64,000 bases of DNA from Brasenia schreberi (Eukaryota > Streptophyta > Magnoliopsida > Nymphaeales > Cabombaceae): NCBI GenBank assembly GCA_036023115.1, contig JAYKKT010000090.1, positions 35,607,001 through 35,671,000 on the forward strand. The letters are read 5' to 3'. How positions within the stretch are numbered: position 1 is the stretch's first letter; each line of letters opens with the position of its first letter. Positions 23,142 through 35,166 of this stretch are shown here, piece after piece. The notes under the pieces were generated by a model. It had not been told where the DNA came from and made no database searches. It was given only the letters and a program-made list of their open reading frames with translations. The position numbers and the translations under genes are program-made.

Positions 23142-24493
23142 CAAAGACCTAGTCGATATTTTCTTTTTGATATTACAAAAGCCTGAACCTATAAAGGTTC
23201 GAAATAAGTTCAGATCTCGATAAATGTTTTTCAAGCTGTTAAAATCCAATGATTGCTGATGACGGTGGTTCATTGCCAGGAGATTGTTTATACAACTCCA
23301 AGCATGGAAATGTATTAGTCAGTTGCTCACTAAATATGGCCTACAATGTTCGATTTTGACAAAAAGAAAGCATATATACATACATATACACACACGCTAC
23401 ACACACATATATATAAACTTATGTGTGTGCTTATATAACAGTAGGCTTCATACTCCATTTTATGCCATCTCAATAGTTACATCAAAAAAGCCATATAATG
23501 TATAATAGTTTCCATCCAATACTTTTTATGATCTTCCACTCTTTCCTTTAAACAGTTCACTTTTAGTTTCACATACTTTTTCTTTAAAGCTTCACTTGAT
23601 CACCTCTCCACAAATCCAAACTATCATTATATATATAATGTATAAAGAAAAATGCATATGTTGGTAGTGTATCGATAGTGCATGTGGAAGATCACAACAG
23701 ATGAACATACAAGAGTCTGATTCTTATGACATGCATACCCAAGCACGCACACACACGTATATATGTATGTGTGTGTGTGTGCGCGTGCGTAGATTGTGTG
23801 ATGGACCAATAAAATACAAAAGAGGTTAGGACAGAGTGTGGGGTAAATATTGGAGGGGAACGGGAAAGATACAAAGCCAGATGAAGAGTTACCTGTCCTT
23901 TCAGACGTCATCCCCCTACCAACCACCAACCACCAACCACCAACCACCTCTGTGCATGTTGTCTCCCACAATTTCCCTTCTCTATTGCTTCATTTGTCCT
24001 CTCCTTATCTCACTATACGCCACACACACACACATAAATAAATAAATAAATAATTATAAAGAGAGTGAGTGAAGGCTCAAAACCTGGAGTCTGGACTTTG
24101 GGTAAGCTTTCATGTAACTATTGAGAGAATCGAACTCGGGGTTGGGTTTATGCACAACGGTGCACCCAAGGTTGGGGTGACTCCGATGCTTAGTTCCAAA
24201 ACGTACATGCACACGGCCGCTTTGTATCAAGTTCAAGACTTCGAACTTGATGGTTCTTTCGACTCGATGCCAGCAGCGAGAGCCATTGCTCCTGAAGCAA
24301 AAGGGGTTCTCTTTTTGCCATATGAAGACATCAAAACTGCATGGAAGCTTCCTTTCAGTATTATTTGAGGATTAGTGAGTCCAAGAGTGGAAGGTGTGAA
24401 TGAGAAATGCGGTGGGCAACAATGCAATTCCAAAAGCTAGATAGCTTTTACTTTTGCAAATGACCTAAAATGGATGCATCACATACAACAAAC

Positions 24494-25247
24494 AACAACA
24501 ACTAAGCCTTTTCCCGTACTAGACGGGGTCAGCTACATGAATTCTTTGTTTCCATAGAGTCCTATCATGTGCCATGTTAGAACTTACAATAAACTAGATC
24601 ATTCTTTATTGTTTCTTTCCAACACTTTTGTGCCTCTTTTAATACTTTCAAAATCTAGTTTTTCATACCTTCTTACATGTTCTTCTTTTGATCTTCTTTC
24701 TATATGTCCAAACCATCTTAAATGATATTCTTTCATTTTATTCTCTATTGGTGCCACGCATAATTTATTTCTAATAACCTCATTATGTATATGATCTTTT
24801 CTTATATGACCACTCATCCATCTCAACATCTTCATTTTTGTCACAGACATCTTTTGTCTATAATATTTACCTTTTAATTTTAATGGATCTTCTTATCACA
24901 AAGAATACTTGATACTCCTCTCCATTTTAACCAACAAGCATTAATTGTATCCGTAACATCTCTATCAATTCTTCCGTCACTATGAAAAATTGATCCTAGG
25001 TATTTAAAACTTTTCTTGTGGGGAATGCAATGTGTGCCAATTTTAATTTCTATGTCCTCTGAAATAACCAAATGATCAAACTTACATTCCATATATTGTG
25101 TCTTTGTTCTACTAAGTTAGAGGCCTTTGGTTTTTAATGCTTCTCTCCGTAGTTCCAATTTTCTATTAACTTTTTCTTTAGACTTCTCCAACTAACACAA
25201 TGTCATGTGCAAATAACATACACCAAGTTACTTCATCTTGAATGAAA
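24494..25247 (-). mobile_element. RTE-type LINE copy 3, 3' third only
   Basis: The 3' terminus with (TTG)n is at about 24494. The minus strand has remnants of the C-terminal region: MECKFDHLVISEDIEIKIG, FKYLGSIFHSDGRID, and LRWFGHIERRSKEEHVRR. It is truncated upstream of the reverse-transcriptase active site at about 25247 and carries several frameshifts. Confidence 0.85.
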
Positions 25248-25594
25248 GATATTATTTGTATATGAAAAAGAATCGAGAGTAGGTAAGAAACCAAGACAGT
25301 AAACGACAGGAATCCATTTGTTGCCGAGTATATATGTTTATACTTTTCATATAAAATATTAAATCTAAGTATCTTCTTCGCTTTATCACTATGTTCATTT
25401 CATTCAGAAGACAGAAGACTTACTTTTCGCGATTGTCCAGACGTGATTCACGCGTCTACAGGGTTCACTAGAGAGGGAATAGGTTATCATAGTTTTCAAC
25501 GGCTTGGATTTTGCTTCAGCTCTTCAATGGTTCTAAGGAAATAGTGGGATATGATCTTGTTTTTTCTGAAGTCTAACACAGTATAATGATCAAA

Positions 25595-25675
25595 TACAAT
25601 GACAACTAAAGAATCCATGTAGTGGATCCCAGTATCGGATAAGGCTTTGCCTTGGTTTTGGTTTTGATCGTCAAT
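25595..25675 (+). mobile_element. RTE 3'-end relic
   Basis: aaagaatccatgtagtggatc then ggataaggctttgccttgg: a diverged family 3' end on the plus strand. Confidence 0.45.
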
Positions 25676-25809
25676 AGTTCACATATTTTGCTCCAGGACT
25701 GAATCCAATCATGAATTAGCAAAGGTTCTCGCACCAAGGAGTTTCAATTACAACCAAGGACTACAGAGGTGCTTCTTCAAGGTGCCGTTACCAAAAGTTT
25801 TTACATGCA

Positions 25810-25885
<76 letters not shown>
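25810..25885. repeat. (CT)n(AT)n microsatellite
   Basis: A short CT run followed by a long AT array. Confidence 0.95.
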
Positions 25886-25889
<4 letters not shown>

Positions 25890-26017
25890 CAATATGAGCG
25901 GGAGTGGCTGGTATGCGTAAACTGGTCGTGTGCAAACCAATGTAAATAACGACTGACAGTTCGATGAAAGGAGGTAAACGATCAAGCGGAATTTGCATTG
26001 ATTTGCATACACCAGCT

Positions 26018-26049
<32 letters not shown>

Positions 26050-26222
26050 GAAAAAGAGAGAGGGACACAATACATATTTGTGTGTGAGAATTTGTTTTCT
26101 TTGTACTAACGACTTCTAGAAGAGGAAAAAGCAGAGGGGTCTATTTCTATGGCCTCTTCCCATACACTCTATGATGCATTACAATTGTGGTTGAACCGGA
26201 GTTTAAGAAGGGTACAACTCCC

Positions 26223-27681
26223 TCATGCTTCAAACGGTCTAAAGTATGTAAGTTTAAAAGCTTGATTAGCATCTGGAGATGACTGACATTTACAGTCTTC
26301 GCTGGTTTGGAATCCAATATTGCAACACAAACACACGGCAGCAGCATTGTTGAAGAAGGCAGGAGTTACAACGGTCGGTGCGTGGAAGATTTGCTGATTG
26401 GAGACGGTGTAATATTCCGACGAGAAGGGAAGACTAATAGAGAGATCTAGGCTGAGATCCAAGTGTTGCTTAGAGTGAGCTTCTTCTTCCAAAACAATCT
26501 CTGTACTGCTAGACCCCTCGGCAGAATCTGCTTTAAACTGAAGGGTCACATCCTTCATGTTATTGTTCTCCATGCAAGCTGTCTCCGCGGCGGCATTCAG
26601 CATTTGCGCCCGAGGGTATGAGTCGTGGAGTGGTCGGTGTGTTTGCGGATCGATCCCTCTACTCAAGAGCTTTCTTTTGATGTGTGTGTTCCAGTAGTTC
26701 TTGATCTCATTGTCTGTTCTTCCTGGCAACCTTCCTGCTATCAGCGACCACCTGAAACTCAAAAGTAAATTACTAACATTGTACACAATTGAGAAGTGGT
26801 GAAGGCATCATTAACCCCAAATGAACTGATGCAGTGGCGGATTAGGCTAATCTTTTCAAAGTTCGGGAGAACCAGTAACACAATATTTTAAGTCCGATCT
26901 AACTAGGCATTATTTTCATGGATTTGACGGCTGCTGACTGATGGCCAAGATAGGCCTCAAGTCGAGACTCCTACTATCGAAATTGAATTCCCTCTGTAAG
27001 AAAGAGAAACAAGTCGTGAGGTTTGCTTGGTGTGGTGAACTAGTGCCAAAGTAATCAGTTCTCATCGATCTGCAAACTGCAGAAGGCTAGCGGCCAACTA
27101 TCTGGTCATATCAGGAACCAACCACTTGCAACCCAATGGTAGAGGGGGTCGAGCAAAGGCCACGGCAGTAGACGGTAGAAGTTCGACCCCTCCTGGCACT
27201 GGGGTGACTTCGAAGAGCAAAGAACCCGAGGTGGTCATGTTTGTACTTTGGTTTTATCTCCATGAAGGGTCTTCGTCGCGAAAAGGGAACGCAAGTAAGA
27301 CCGACCATCTATAATCATTTTCATCATAAATATCATATTATATCCCATTCCGGCTTCTTCAGTGAAGTTTCCTCTCTTGAGATCAGGTCTGAGGTAATTT
27401 ATCCATCTGAGTCTGCAACTCTTGCCACATCTAAGCAAGCCTGTGTCCACCATATGTTAATTTAATAAAAAGACTATGAGAAATAGGCTGTCTTTATAGG
27501 AAGGTACATTTAATTTGGTGTAGCTAAAAGGATAAGGGAAAACTTACCAGCAGCTTTGGGAAGAGATCTCCAACAGCCTTCCCCGTGAATCTTGATGTAG
27601 TTGATGAGGCGCTCATCTTCTTCTTTGGTCCAAGCTCCTTTGTTTGTGTGCTCTTTTCTCGCAACAAGGAGATCTACCCAT
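26223..27681 (-). pseudogene. Damaged subgroup-4 R2R3-MYB repressor (MYB4/MYB308 type)
   Basis: Exon 1 (27681..27548) starts MGRSPCCEK and continues as [16 protein letters not shown] and [10 protein letters not shown], but one extra base (an A in the AAAA run, plus-strand tttt at 27654-27657) separates the two parts into different frames. Exon 2 starts at 27440 ([19 protein letters not shown], then [10 protein letters not shown]). After about 27350 the sequence becomes unrelated, so the end of R2/R3 linkage (normally EDELIIKLHSLLGN) and its donor are missing. Exon 3 (26751..26223) has [30 protein letters not shown], an EAR repression motif [12 protein letters not shown] and a cysteine cluster [16 protein letters not shown], typical of subgroup-4 repressors of phenylpropanoid genes. 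Two independent defects favour a pseudogene; the first could be a homopolymer sequencing error. A (CT)n leader and an AT array lie upstream. Confidence 0.8.
27125..27210 (+). mobile_element. tRNA-like A/B-box segment inside the MYB gene
   Basis: An A-box-like tggtagagggg at 27137 and a B-box-like gttcgacccc at 27181, in the interval where MYB exon 2 lost its end. It differs from the main SINE family. It could be part of an insertion that removed the exon end. Confidence 0.3.
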
Positions 27682-28027
27682 GGTTTGCTCAAAGAGAGAG
27701 AGAGAGAGAGAGGGGGGGGAGGCAGTGAGATTTGTGGGATATGTGTGGGGAATGGAACCTGGAAAGTAGCTGGGGACAAAAGAGGTAGAAGGAATATAAA
27801 TGGGAGGTGGTGGAGGGCAGGAGCAGGTGCAATTGACTCGGGGACCTTCTTTTTCTGAGAAGTAATGCAAGAGAGAGTATTTGACCGAGTTGGTGATATA
27901 TATATATATATATATATATTAGATAGATATCGAGAGAGAATAGTATATTCTCGTTTTGATTTTTTAAAAGATCTCAACTTTTTGATATGTTTTAATTTTT
28001 AAAGATTTAAATTTTTTATTTTTAAGA

Positions 28028-28173
28028 TTAAAAGAGGTAGATAACGACCACAAAAGTGTTGAAAGAAACAATAATGAATGATCGAGCTTACCACATCATA
28101 GGGTTATGTGGAAATAAAGAATTCATGTAGCCGATCTCGTCAAGAATGGTAAAAGGCTTAGTTGTTGTTGTTG
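28028..28173 (+). mobile_element. RTE-type LINE 3' end (5'-truncated)
   Basis: Plus-strand match to the family: acgaccacaaaagtgttg, agaattcatgtagccgatc, then aaaaggcttag followed by TTG repeats ending at 28173. No coding sequence retained. Confidence 0.75.
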
Positions 28174-28420
28174 TAAGATTAATGGTTAAGGTTTTTAAAA
28201 CAAAAATAAATAATATCGAGTACACACTTACAAAAAGTATTTCAAGTCATTTTTTTTATTTGAATTTCAATCATCAACTTAATTAATCCTTTGCCATTTG
28301 CTGCTGTTAGGGGTTATTATCCGTCCGATCATAATTATATAGGGTGGCCAATACTCGACATAAACCAGACCTAAACATTTGTACTCTTTATCTGATTATC
28401 TTCTAAATGAATGAACGACA

Positions 28421-28500
28421 ATTAGCTCACCTAGCAGAACTCTCAACACACAAGACTCGGGTAATGAGTTCGATCCCTGGGCGTGCAATTTATACGCATC
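28421..28500 (+). mobile_element. tRNA-derived SINE copy
   Basis: A-box attagctcacctagcag, then acacacaagactcgggtaat, B box gagttcgatccctgggc and gtgcaatt. A well-preserved head; the tail is degenerate. Confidence 0.65.
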
Positions 28501-28715
28501 ATGTTTTCTTTCTTATCACAATTAGCTGATATATCACGATGACTATTAAAAAAAACACTATTTTGATGCCATCTCTCTCTCTCTCTCACACACACACATA
28601 TCCAAGTCTGTGATAGGTTCATGCATAGTGACCAAGGAAGGCGTTTTCCAAATTAAGGCAGGTAGGTCCATGTTTTAAATGTTTATTTCACCTTTTTATT
28701 GAATTCTTTGTTTTA

Positions 28716-28812
28716 ATTTTTTTTTTTACAAAGGGAGGCCGAAGTCTAACAGGCTACATGCAACACCGAACTCCACTCCAAAAGAGCACCCTGCCAGTTG
28801 AGCTAACGCTCA
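28716..28812 (-). mobile_element. tRNA-derived SINE copy with poly-A tail
   Basis: Minus strand: gcgttagctcaactggcagg (A-box region, close to tRNA TAGCTCAGTTGG), a B-box remnant gagttcggtg, then cttcggcctccctttgt and a run of A (plus-strand t at 28716-28727). Confidence 0.65.
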
Positions 28813-28879
28813 TGGTGCGCCTTCTTGAAATTTTGAATCCCCAATAGATAAAAACTGTATTTTGTTGTTGTTTTTTTTT

Positions 28880-29118
28880 AACTCCCAAATGATCAAAATT
28901 ACATTCCATATATTCTGTCTTTGTTCTGCTTTCTAATGTTTCTCTCCATAGTTCCAATTTTCTATTAACTTTTTCCTTAGACTCCTCCACTAATACAATG
29001 TCATCTGCAAATAACATACACCAAGGTACTTCATCTTGAATATGTTTTGTTAACTCATCAATCACCATTATAAATAAGTATGCACTTAAAGTTGATCCTT
29101 GATGCAACCCAATATTAA
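28880..29118 (-). mobile_element. RTE-type LINE internal fragment (reverse-transcriptase active site)
   Basis: Minus strand: LNIGLHQGSTLSAYLFIMV, then MLFADDIVLVEESKEKV and RTKTEYMECNFDHL. The FADD active site is intact here, unlike copy 2. Both ends are lost. The surrounding frame joins unrelated sequence on either side. Confidence 0.75.
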
Positions 29119-31949
29119 GTTGGAGGTCCTGACGTTGAAACCCGGGGGTGGTGCCAGATACAGTGCCTTGTGTATCAAAATGAAAACCAAATTCAGGCTT
29201 TCTAATGACCAGGGCAGTAATCAGGAGAGTCAGCAGCTTCTTGTGTGTCATTATTCTCTTTCGAGTTGCAGGGAGAGTCAATCCTTTGCACCACAGTGTC
29301 GTCGTTTTCAAGCAGGAAGTATGGTGATCAGACCACTGATTGTTATAAATTGGGCCTTACCTGTTCTGTAAATTTGGGCCCTCATGACTTACTGTGCTGG
29401 ACAATGAAATTTCCCTTTTTTCTGCTGGTGTACATCAATACTTGCAGCCTTTGGAGAATACAAGATTCTTCAAGAAATGGGCTTCGGTTTGAGAGGCTGC
29501 GAATGACGCTTTTCATTTGCATGCCGTGCCCACAAAGTCATTATAGAAGCGGTTTATTGGCAATGGCAGCCCTAGGAAATTTTCTAGGTGAGTCGAACAC
29601 CTCATGGTTTTGAGGTGAATAGCTCACAGTGACGCCCATGGTTCACTTCTACAATTGTCACGAATTCCAACTGTTCAAAACAGCCGGAAAATGTAAAATA
29701 CTTGGGCTATAGTTTTTATTGAAATCTTTTATGGTAATACGAAATTAAAGTGGATGAAACTGAGAAAATAGCCCATGGTTTAACCCGTGGGGCACACATA
29801 TACATATTATATATTTTATATATTTCTGAAATTTGATAAGGGAAACACCTTGCCTCACCCTATTAGTTAGATCCACCACTGTTTATTATGGTCCTACAAT
29901 TATTAGGATTAGGTTATAATTCAAGGATAATTTTGATGGAAAGCCTTGGTTTCATACTCTGAGTGTAGAGTTCTTGCGACTAAAGCCCCTAATAAACAGT
30001 TTTAATGAATATATTGGATCACATAATCCTAATTCCTAGTACAGGATGGAAATGTGAAGCATAGCGGAAGCAGAAATTACAAATGAGCATGATGCACTTT
30101 CCAAGAGAGTGTAGAAACAAATCATAAGCAAAAAGGGTACGAGTAAGAAATTCCATAAAATGCTAAATATTAAACATATAACTAGAAAGTAAGACTCTTA
30201 TATATAAAATAATATGAAAGTAACAGTAATATACGGTTTACCAAGTAAATGCTCTTTTGTATGAAGATCAGTAAGAAGATCCATGCCACCTTTAAGTTGT
30301 ACTGTATGGAAGGAGCAACAGATAAATGATAGCAGAGATGCTGAGATATTACATGCTATCTTCTGCTCTTTTGAAATCTCTAAAATTATATACAATTTCA
30401 ATTCTGTAGCCTTCTGTCTGGCTGTTTCAGCTGAATTGGGTCCGGAGAATCCTAGAGGATCATCCCTCTGATTGCTTCCAATGACTTGTATAATTCGTGC
30501 ATCATTTTTTGGTTGTAATATGGGTGGCAAGTACTTACTAAGCTCTCTTGCCTTCAAAAAGAAAGAAGGAAGCTGTAGTTAAGCGAAGGTAAACTGTAGG
30601 GAACACAATAGAAGCAAGTAGAGAGCACCATTTGAGAAGAGTTTCCTATTATGGGGAAGCACCATCAGCTCTTTCAGCCCTGTGTAGACACTTCCTGCAA
30701 GCAAATGTTTCAAAATACCTTGAATCCTTTCAAGTAATAGTGGATCTAAAAATTTGGTTGGAGTGAGGAGAAATGCCCATGGTTTAAACCATGGGCTATG
30801 TATTACAAGCTACTGCTAAAATACCGTAACCTTTTGATTTGTTTTTAGAATGAGACGAAGTTTCCGGCTTCAAAACTTAGCTTGCAGTTTAAACCCCAGA
30901 CTCTGAGGCATGGGGATCTTATTGGAATTGGAATCCCAACCCAAATTTAGGTGGCGAACGCCATGACCTGCCCTAATGTTGGTCTGCCACTGCTTTTGGG
31001 AAGATGGTGCAAATGAAGATTTTCAAAAACCGATCACTGAAATGGAATTAGGTGCTCTTGAAAGTTTGTCTTCATGCAGCAAGGTCTCTTGGTTTTTGAT
31101 AATCTGCATATCAAATAATTGATGGACATGCCCTCCATCCTCATCCCCTCACGTAGGACCAACTGGGCATTGTATTTTATCTGGTTCGGTTTATTTCTGC
31201 TTGCTTTCCAGCCTTTGAATCCTCATCAGGTAAGCCTGAAGCCCATCTTCCTTTATCAGATTCTTGGATTTGTTTAGTCATTTCTATGGGAAGATTAGCA
31301 TGAATATTTTGATTCCATTCCATGGCTGAGGGTGTGAAGAGAGATCAACCACAGTTACATATGAATAGGGATTCAATGAAGGGGTCAATTCCCACTTTGA
31401 GAGGCCTATTGGAATTTGGAAATTCACTTTATTCCCAGTCATGCCAAGCTTTTATTAGGCTGCCTTTCATGAAAAGTTTGTCCAATTATTTCCTTTTACC
31501 CAATTCATATCCTCACAAAAAGATCCAATAATTGGACTGGGGAGTGGAACTACCGCCTTCATGATCTTCATTTAATGTGTCTGCAACTTTCTGCTGAGGA
31601 TATAAAGGCCATGGTCTTGTTTTGATCGTTCCACTCGTTGTGTTTCCTCAATAACTACCTATTTGTAGAGATTTTTCTAGAGTATCTTTGAAAGACTTGT
31701 TTTCTTTCTTAATTAGTTCTTAAGTCCCAAAATCATAGGGGTTTACTGCTAAATGGGCAGTTAGGAGTTCAATTCAAAGATCGCCATGAGAGACGAGGGT
31801 CGTAACCCTGGGAATATACTCATTGCTTTAACCACTTGAAAGAACGTTTTTTCCATGTTATGAATTGAAAAACAAGATCTAACCAGTTCATAAAGTAGGT
31901 CTTCAATGACAATAAACAAATTTAATCAGAGACTTTAGGTGCACCCACA
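29119..31949. other. No supported gene
   Basis: Two longer frames occur: 29245..29613 (+) and 30557..30198 (-, with KARELSKYLPPILQPK and KGGMDLLTDLHTKEH). The second looks protein-like and is preceded by a possible acceptor (CTTTTTGAAG), but I do not recognise it and saw no partner exons. They may be decayed gene pieces. Confidence 0.35.
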
Positions 31950-32030
31950 GATTAACTCACCTGGTAGGGAGCTCGACTTGCAAGATGAAAGTTATGAGTT
32001 CAATTCCCATGGTATGCATACCTGGCTTTG
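31950..32030 (+). mobile_element. tRNA-derived SINE copy
   Basis: A box attaactcacctggtaggg, gctcgacttgcaagatg, B box gagttcaattcccatgg, then tgcatacctggctttgg. Confidence 0.65.
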
Positions 32031-32215
32031 GAGTTGAGGGCTCTCAAACCAGTGTTGTGGCTTAAAACACCGAATCACGTCATTTGCCTAGGGATGGTAC
32101 TGACCAAACCCGTGCAACCCCGAGCAAACCCAACCTCAATAGGTCATGGAATAACTGACTTGATCAAATTTGGGTTTGGATATAGGATAAGGTGTCTTGA
32201 TCTGATACTCTACCC

Positions 32216-32237
32216 ATATATATACATACATATACAT

Positions 32238-32296
<59 letters not shown>
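32216..32296. repeat. (CA)n(TA)n microsatellite
   Basis: A compound dinucleotide array. Confidence 0.95.
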
Positions 32297-32299
<3 letters not shown>

Positions 32300-33838
32300 G
32301 GTGCCTCAACCGAAATCCTGAAAAGTTTTTGGATTTGTCATTGTATATAAGGAAATATAAGTGTTTTATGGATGTGAAATACAATTGCACCTCACCCGAA
32401 AGATAAGTACACCTCACCCCAAACAAATTCTTGGATTCACCACTATATATATGTATATGCATATATATACACATTCATACAAAGATATATAAAAAATACA
32501 CATAAAAACATACATATGCCATGTTCCTACCCTGTACCCACCTCATTACCTAGGGAAAGGAGAACCCAATCCCACACCTGCCCCATTGAGGTTCGGGTCA
32601 GGGATGGGTATAGGTGATACCCATCTTGAACCTGCCCCATTGCCATCCTTAATTTTGCTTCCTATTGTTGTGAGAGCAACAAGAGTTGATGTTCAAGGCC
32701 TCACCAAAAATGTCAGTCGTCAACGTTAGATTTCTATCGGACATCATGTTTCTTGGATAAGCGAATGGCCGGCCTCATGGTCCTTCATTCAGAGGCTTGT
32801 ATCAGGGGTCCAAGTCCTCCCATTCACACACAGACACACACACACACACAGATGCTTACTTTATAAGGCGTATGTTAGATGGAATGGTACCATATATACA
32901 GTTTACTACTATCAAGAAAAACAAAAACTGTATTGTTTGCTACTTGGATGAAGTACCTTATAGGAGGACTCATCACCAAAAGGAGAAAATGTGTTGGTCA
33001 AATAATAATTTTTACGGGACAAGTAGGCTATTCATTCTTTTCTCTTTAACCTCCAACTTATTTGTTCTCATCACTGAATCTCATTTACGATAAGCTAACT
33101 CGGACTAAGACGAGCTGCAAACCAATTACAAGCTGAACATGAGCTTGTTCTTCATATTTTAAAATTTTGTATACCTTCATTGGCAAAAATTAGCCTATAT
33201 ATATACTAAAGTGTCCATGGTTAGAGTATCTATAAGCAAAACCTTTATGAGTTTAACTTGATTCGGCTTAACTCAACGGCAAACCAAACAAGCCTAGACC
33301 AGGCTCATGAGATGAACCAAGGGTAGCTTGCAAGAATTTAGTTTCCACAATTGATTGCAATATGTAACATAGAGTATAATATACCGTTTCATACGATAGA
33401 CTATATACTCAACATATTTCCTTTGGGTTTTTTATTTCCCTTTTTAAATTAAACTTTTTACATACTATTAATTTTATTAAATGAAAAACCAAACATATTA
33501 TTGATTTGTATAATTCCACGCAAAATGTCATAATAAGCTCGTATCACTAACTATATGATATGTGGTCCAATACAATATTTAGGTCGAGAAAGTGAAGTTC
33601 TTTCTTGTATTCGGTTAGTCTAGATCCACACCCACTTGACCCAAATACATGAATTCATGTGTCCCGTTGTGGATGTGGGGTGGGGGAGAGAGAGACGACG
33701 ACGTAGAACAAGAAAGAAACGGTTAACAACCGCCGCCTGCATTTCAAAATTTCTGAAATTGTCTGCATGGTGGGTTCCATCTCCGCCCTGTACACCTCCC
33801 TCTCTCCATCGTCAAAACCTGATATTGATGGTTTCTGG
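32297..33838. other. No supported gene
   Basis: AT-rich sequence with a short (CA)n at 32825-32849. Frames here lack domains. Confidence 0.4.
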
Positions 33839-33839
33839 T

Positions 33840-33908
<69 letters not shown>
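33839..33908. repeat. (CT)n microsatellite
   Basis: An uninterrupted CT array of about 70 bp. Such tracts often lie in plant 5' leaders, but no gene is visible immediately downstream. Confidence 0.95.
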
Positions 33909-33912
<4 letters not shown>

Positions 33913-34873
33913 GAGAAACGAATCTCATTCCAGGTCTTGCATTATCAATTGATACAATTAATACAACTAATCATAATTTTCCATGGTTTAGCATAACTAA
34001 GAAATCCCTTCGACTTTCCTTGACATTTGTTTCCTTATGATTAAATTCCTTGGAATGATGGGTGATAGTTCTTGTATCTATATGGGCGGTTTCCGGGAAG
34101 TGAGACGGTTTAGTTTCAGTTCGGCAACACTGACATGTAAAATGGAATTTGCGTCTATAAATGGCTGTTTTTAGGAGAAGCTTCCGGTAGTAGAGGTCGG
34201 AGATCGCAGTGGACGAGGATGGTTTTGATAATGTAAAACGAAGTTCAAAAGGAGAACTTATAACATCACACAGAGGACTGGCTTTTACCGAAACGAGGGT
34301 TCGGGCATACGGCAGATGCACTTAGAATGGTGCTCCAACTGCTACTCATCTTCTTCTCGAATAATAGAAGTTGCTCTTAAACACATTCACTTAATGCTGA
34401 TTAGCCATATAATGGAAAGTCTTATCTGACCCTGAGAAAAGCATTGATCAAATTTCACATTTGTAGCCTCAATTCTTTCATATTTTAAACAAATGATTTG
34501 TTGGTAAAATCCCCTGCAAAACTTCACCGAGGAACAAAGACTTTGATCATAATCTTACTGACGTGATAAACTTCAATTTGTGCATGGTAATTCATAAAAC
34601 CTGAAGTTCTAGGTCCTTGAAACCCACAATAGATGAATACTCTGCACAAGTTTATCCTGTGGACAAACAAAACTTCATCCACTGCCTCGACTTCTGAACT
34701 TTCTTCCTCAGTAAAATTCTGTTAAAGCATTTCCTTGTGCAGCTACCAAATGTAACATATACTGCAGTAAATCTGAAGATCAGAAGTCTAAACGATCCAC
34801 ACCCATGCAGAACCCGCTGGTCATGTGGTTATGTATATTTTTCTAGAATCGTTATGAAGATGTAACTTTGTAT

Positions 34874-34916
34874 GGGAAAAGGCTTAGTTGTTGTTGTTGT
34901 TGATGTTGTTGTTGTT
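34874..34916 (+). mobile_element. 43-bp insertion of the RTE 3' tail only
   Basis: gggaaaaggcttag followed by TTG repeats with one interruption (ttgatgttg). It is flanked by a perfect 20-bp direct repeat, atgaagatgtaactttgtat, at 34854..34873 and 34917..34936. The flanks show a genuine target-primed insertion that stopped after about 14 bases of unique sequence. It lies about 250 bp upstream of the membrane-protein start codon. Confidence 0.8.
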
Positions 34917-35166
34917 ATGAAGATGTAACTTTGTATTCATAAACAATTTACTTTCAATTCCTTAAGTGGGTCTTCATGTGGTAACTTCAGAGAATGCAGA
35001 CGTACTTCTTAAGTTCATGACTTCTTGTTTTATTGTATATTGAATTCTGAATGCATCTCTACTTTTTATTTGCTTGTAGGAATGATTGGAGTGTAAGGTT
35101 GTTGCGGAAGTCCCGAAGTGCAAACTTCACAGTTCTCACTAAGAACTTGTATCGACATTTTGGACA

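Larger units (their letters stand above)
20683..24493. other. Gene-free, microsatellite-rich stretch
   Basis: It holds compound arrays at 21714-21774 and 23080-23139, a short (CT)n at 22379-22391 and a (GA)n at 22736-22760, and a caaccac triplication at 23918-23947. Open frames here come mostly from the arrays. The frame 24069..24368 (+) has no recognisable domain and is not called. Confidence 0.5.

Noticed and set aside
24069..24368. 99-residue plus-strand frame (LGVGFMHNGAPKVGV)
   Set aside because: No recognised domain, no supporting splice structure, and an opposite-strand frame overlaps it.
28421..28500. Possible tRNA gene
   Set aside because: A and B boxes are present, but the sequence does not fold as a full cloverleaf by eye and recurs with a GGCCTCC/poly-A tail, so it is a SINE.
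29245..29613. 122-residue plus-strand frame
   Set aside because: No domain recognised; it begins in RTE-adjacent sequence and looks like a chance frame or gene relic.
33971..34321. 116-residue minus-strand frame
   Set aside because: Composition is unremarkable, with no domain and no flanking exons.
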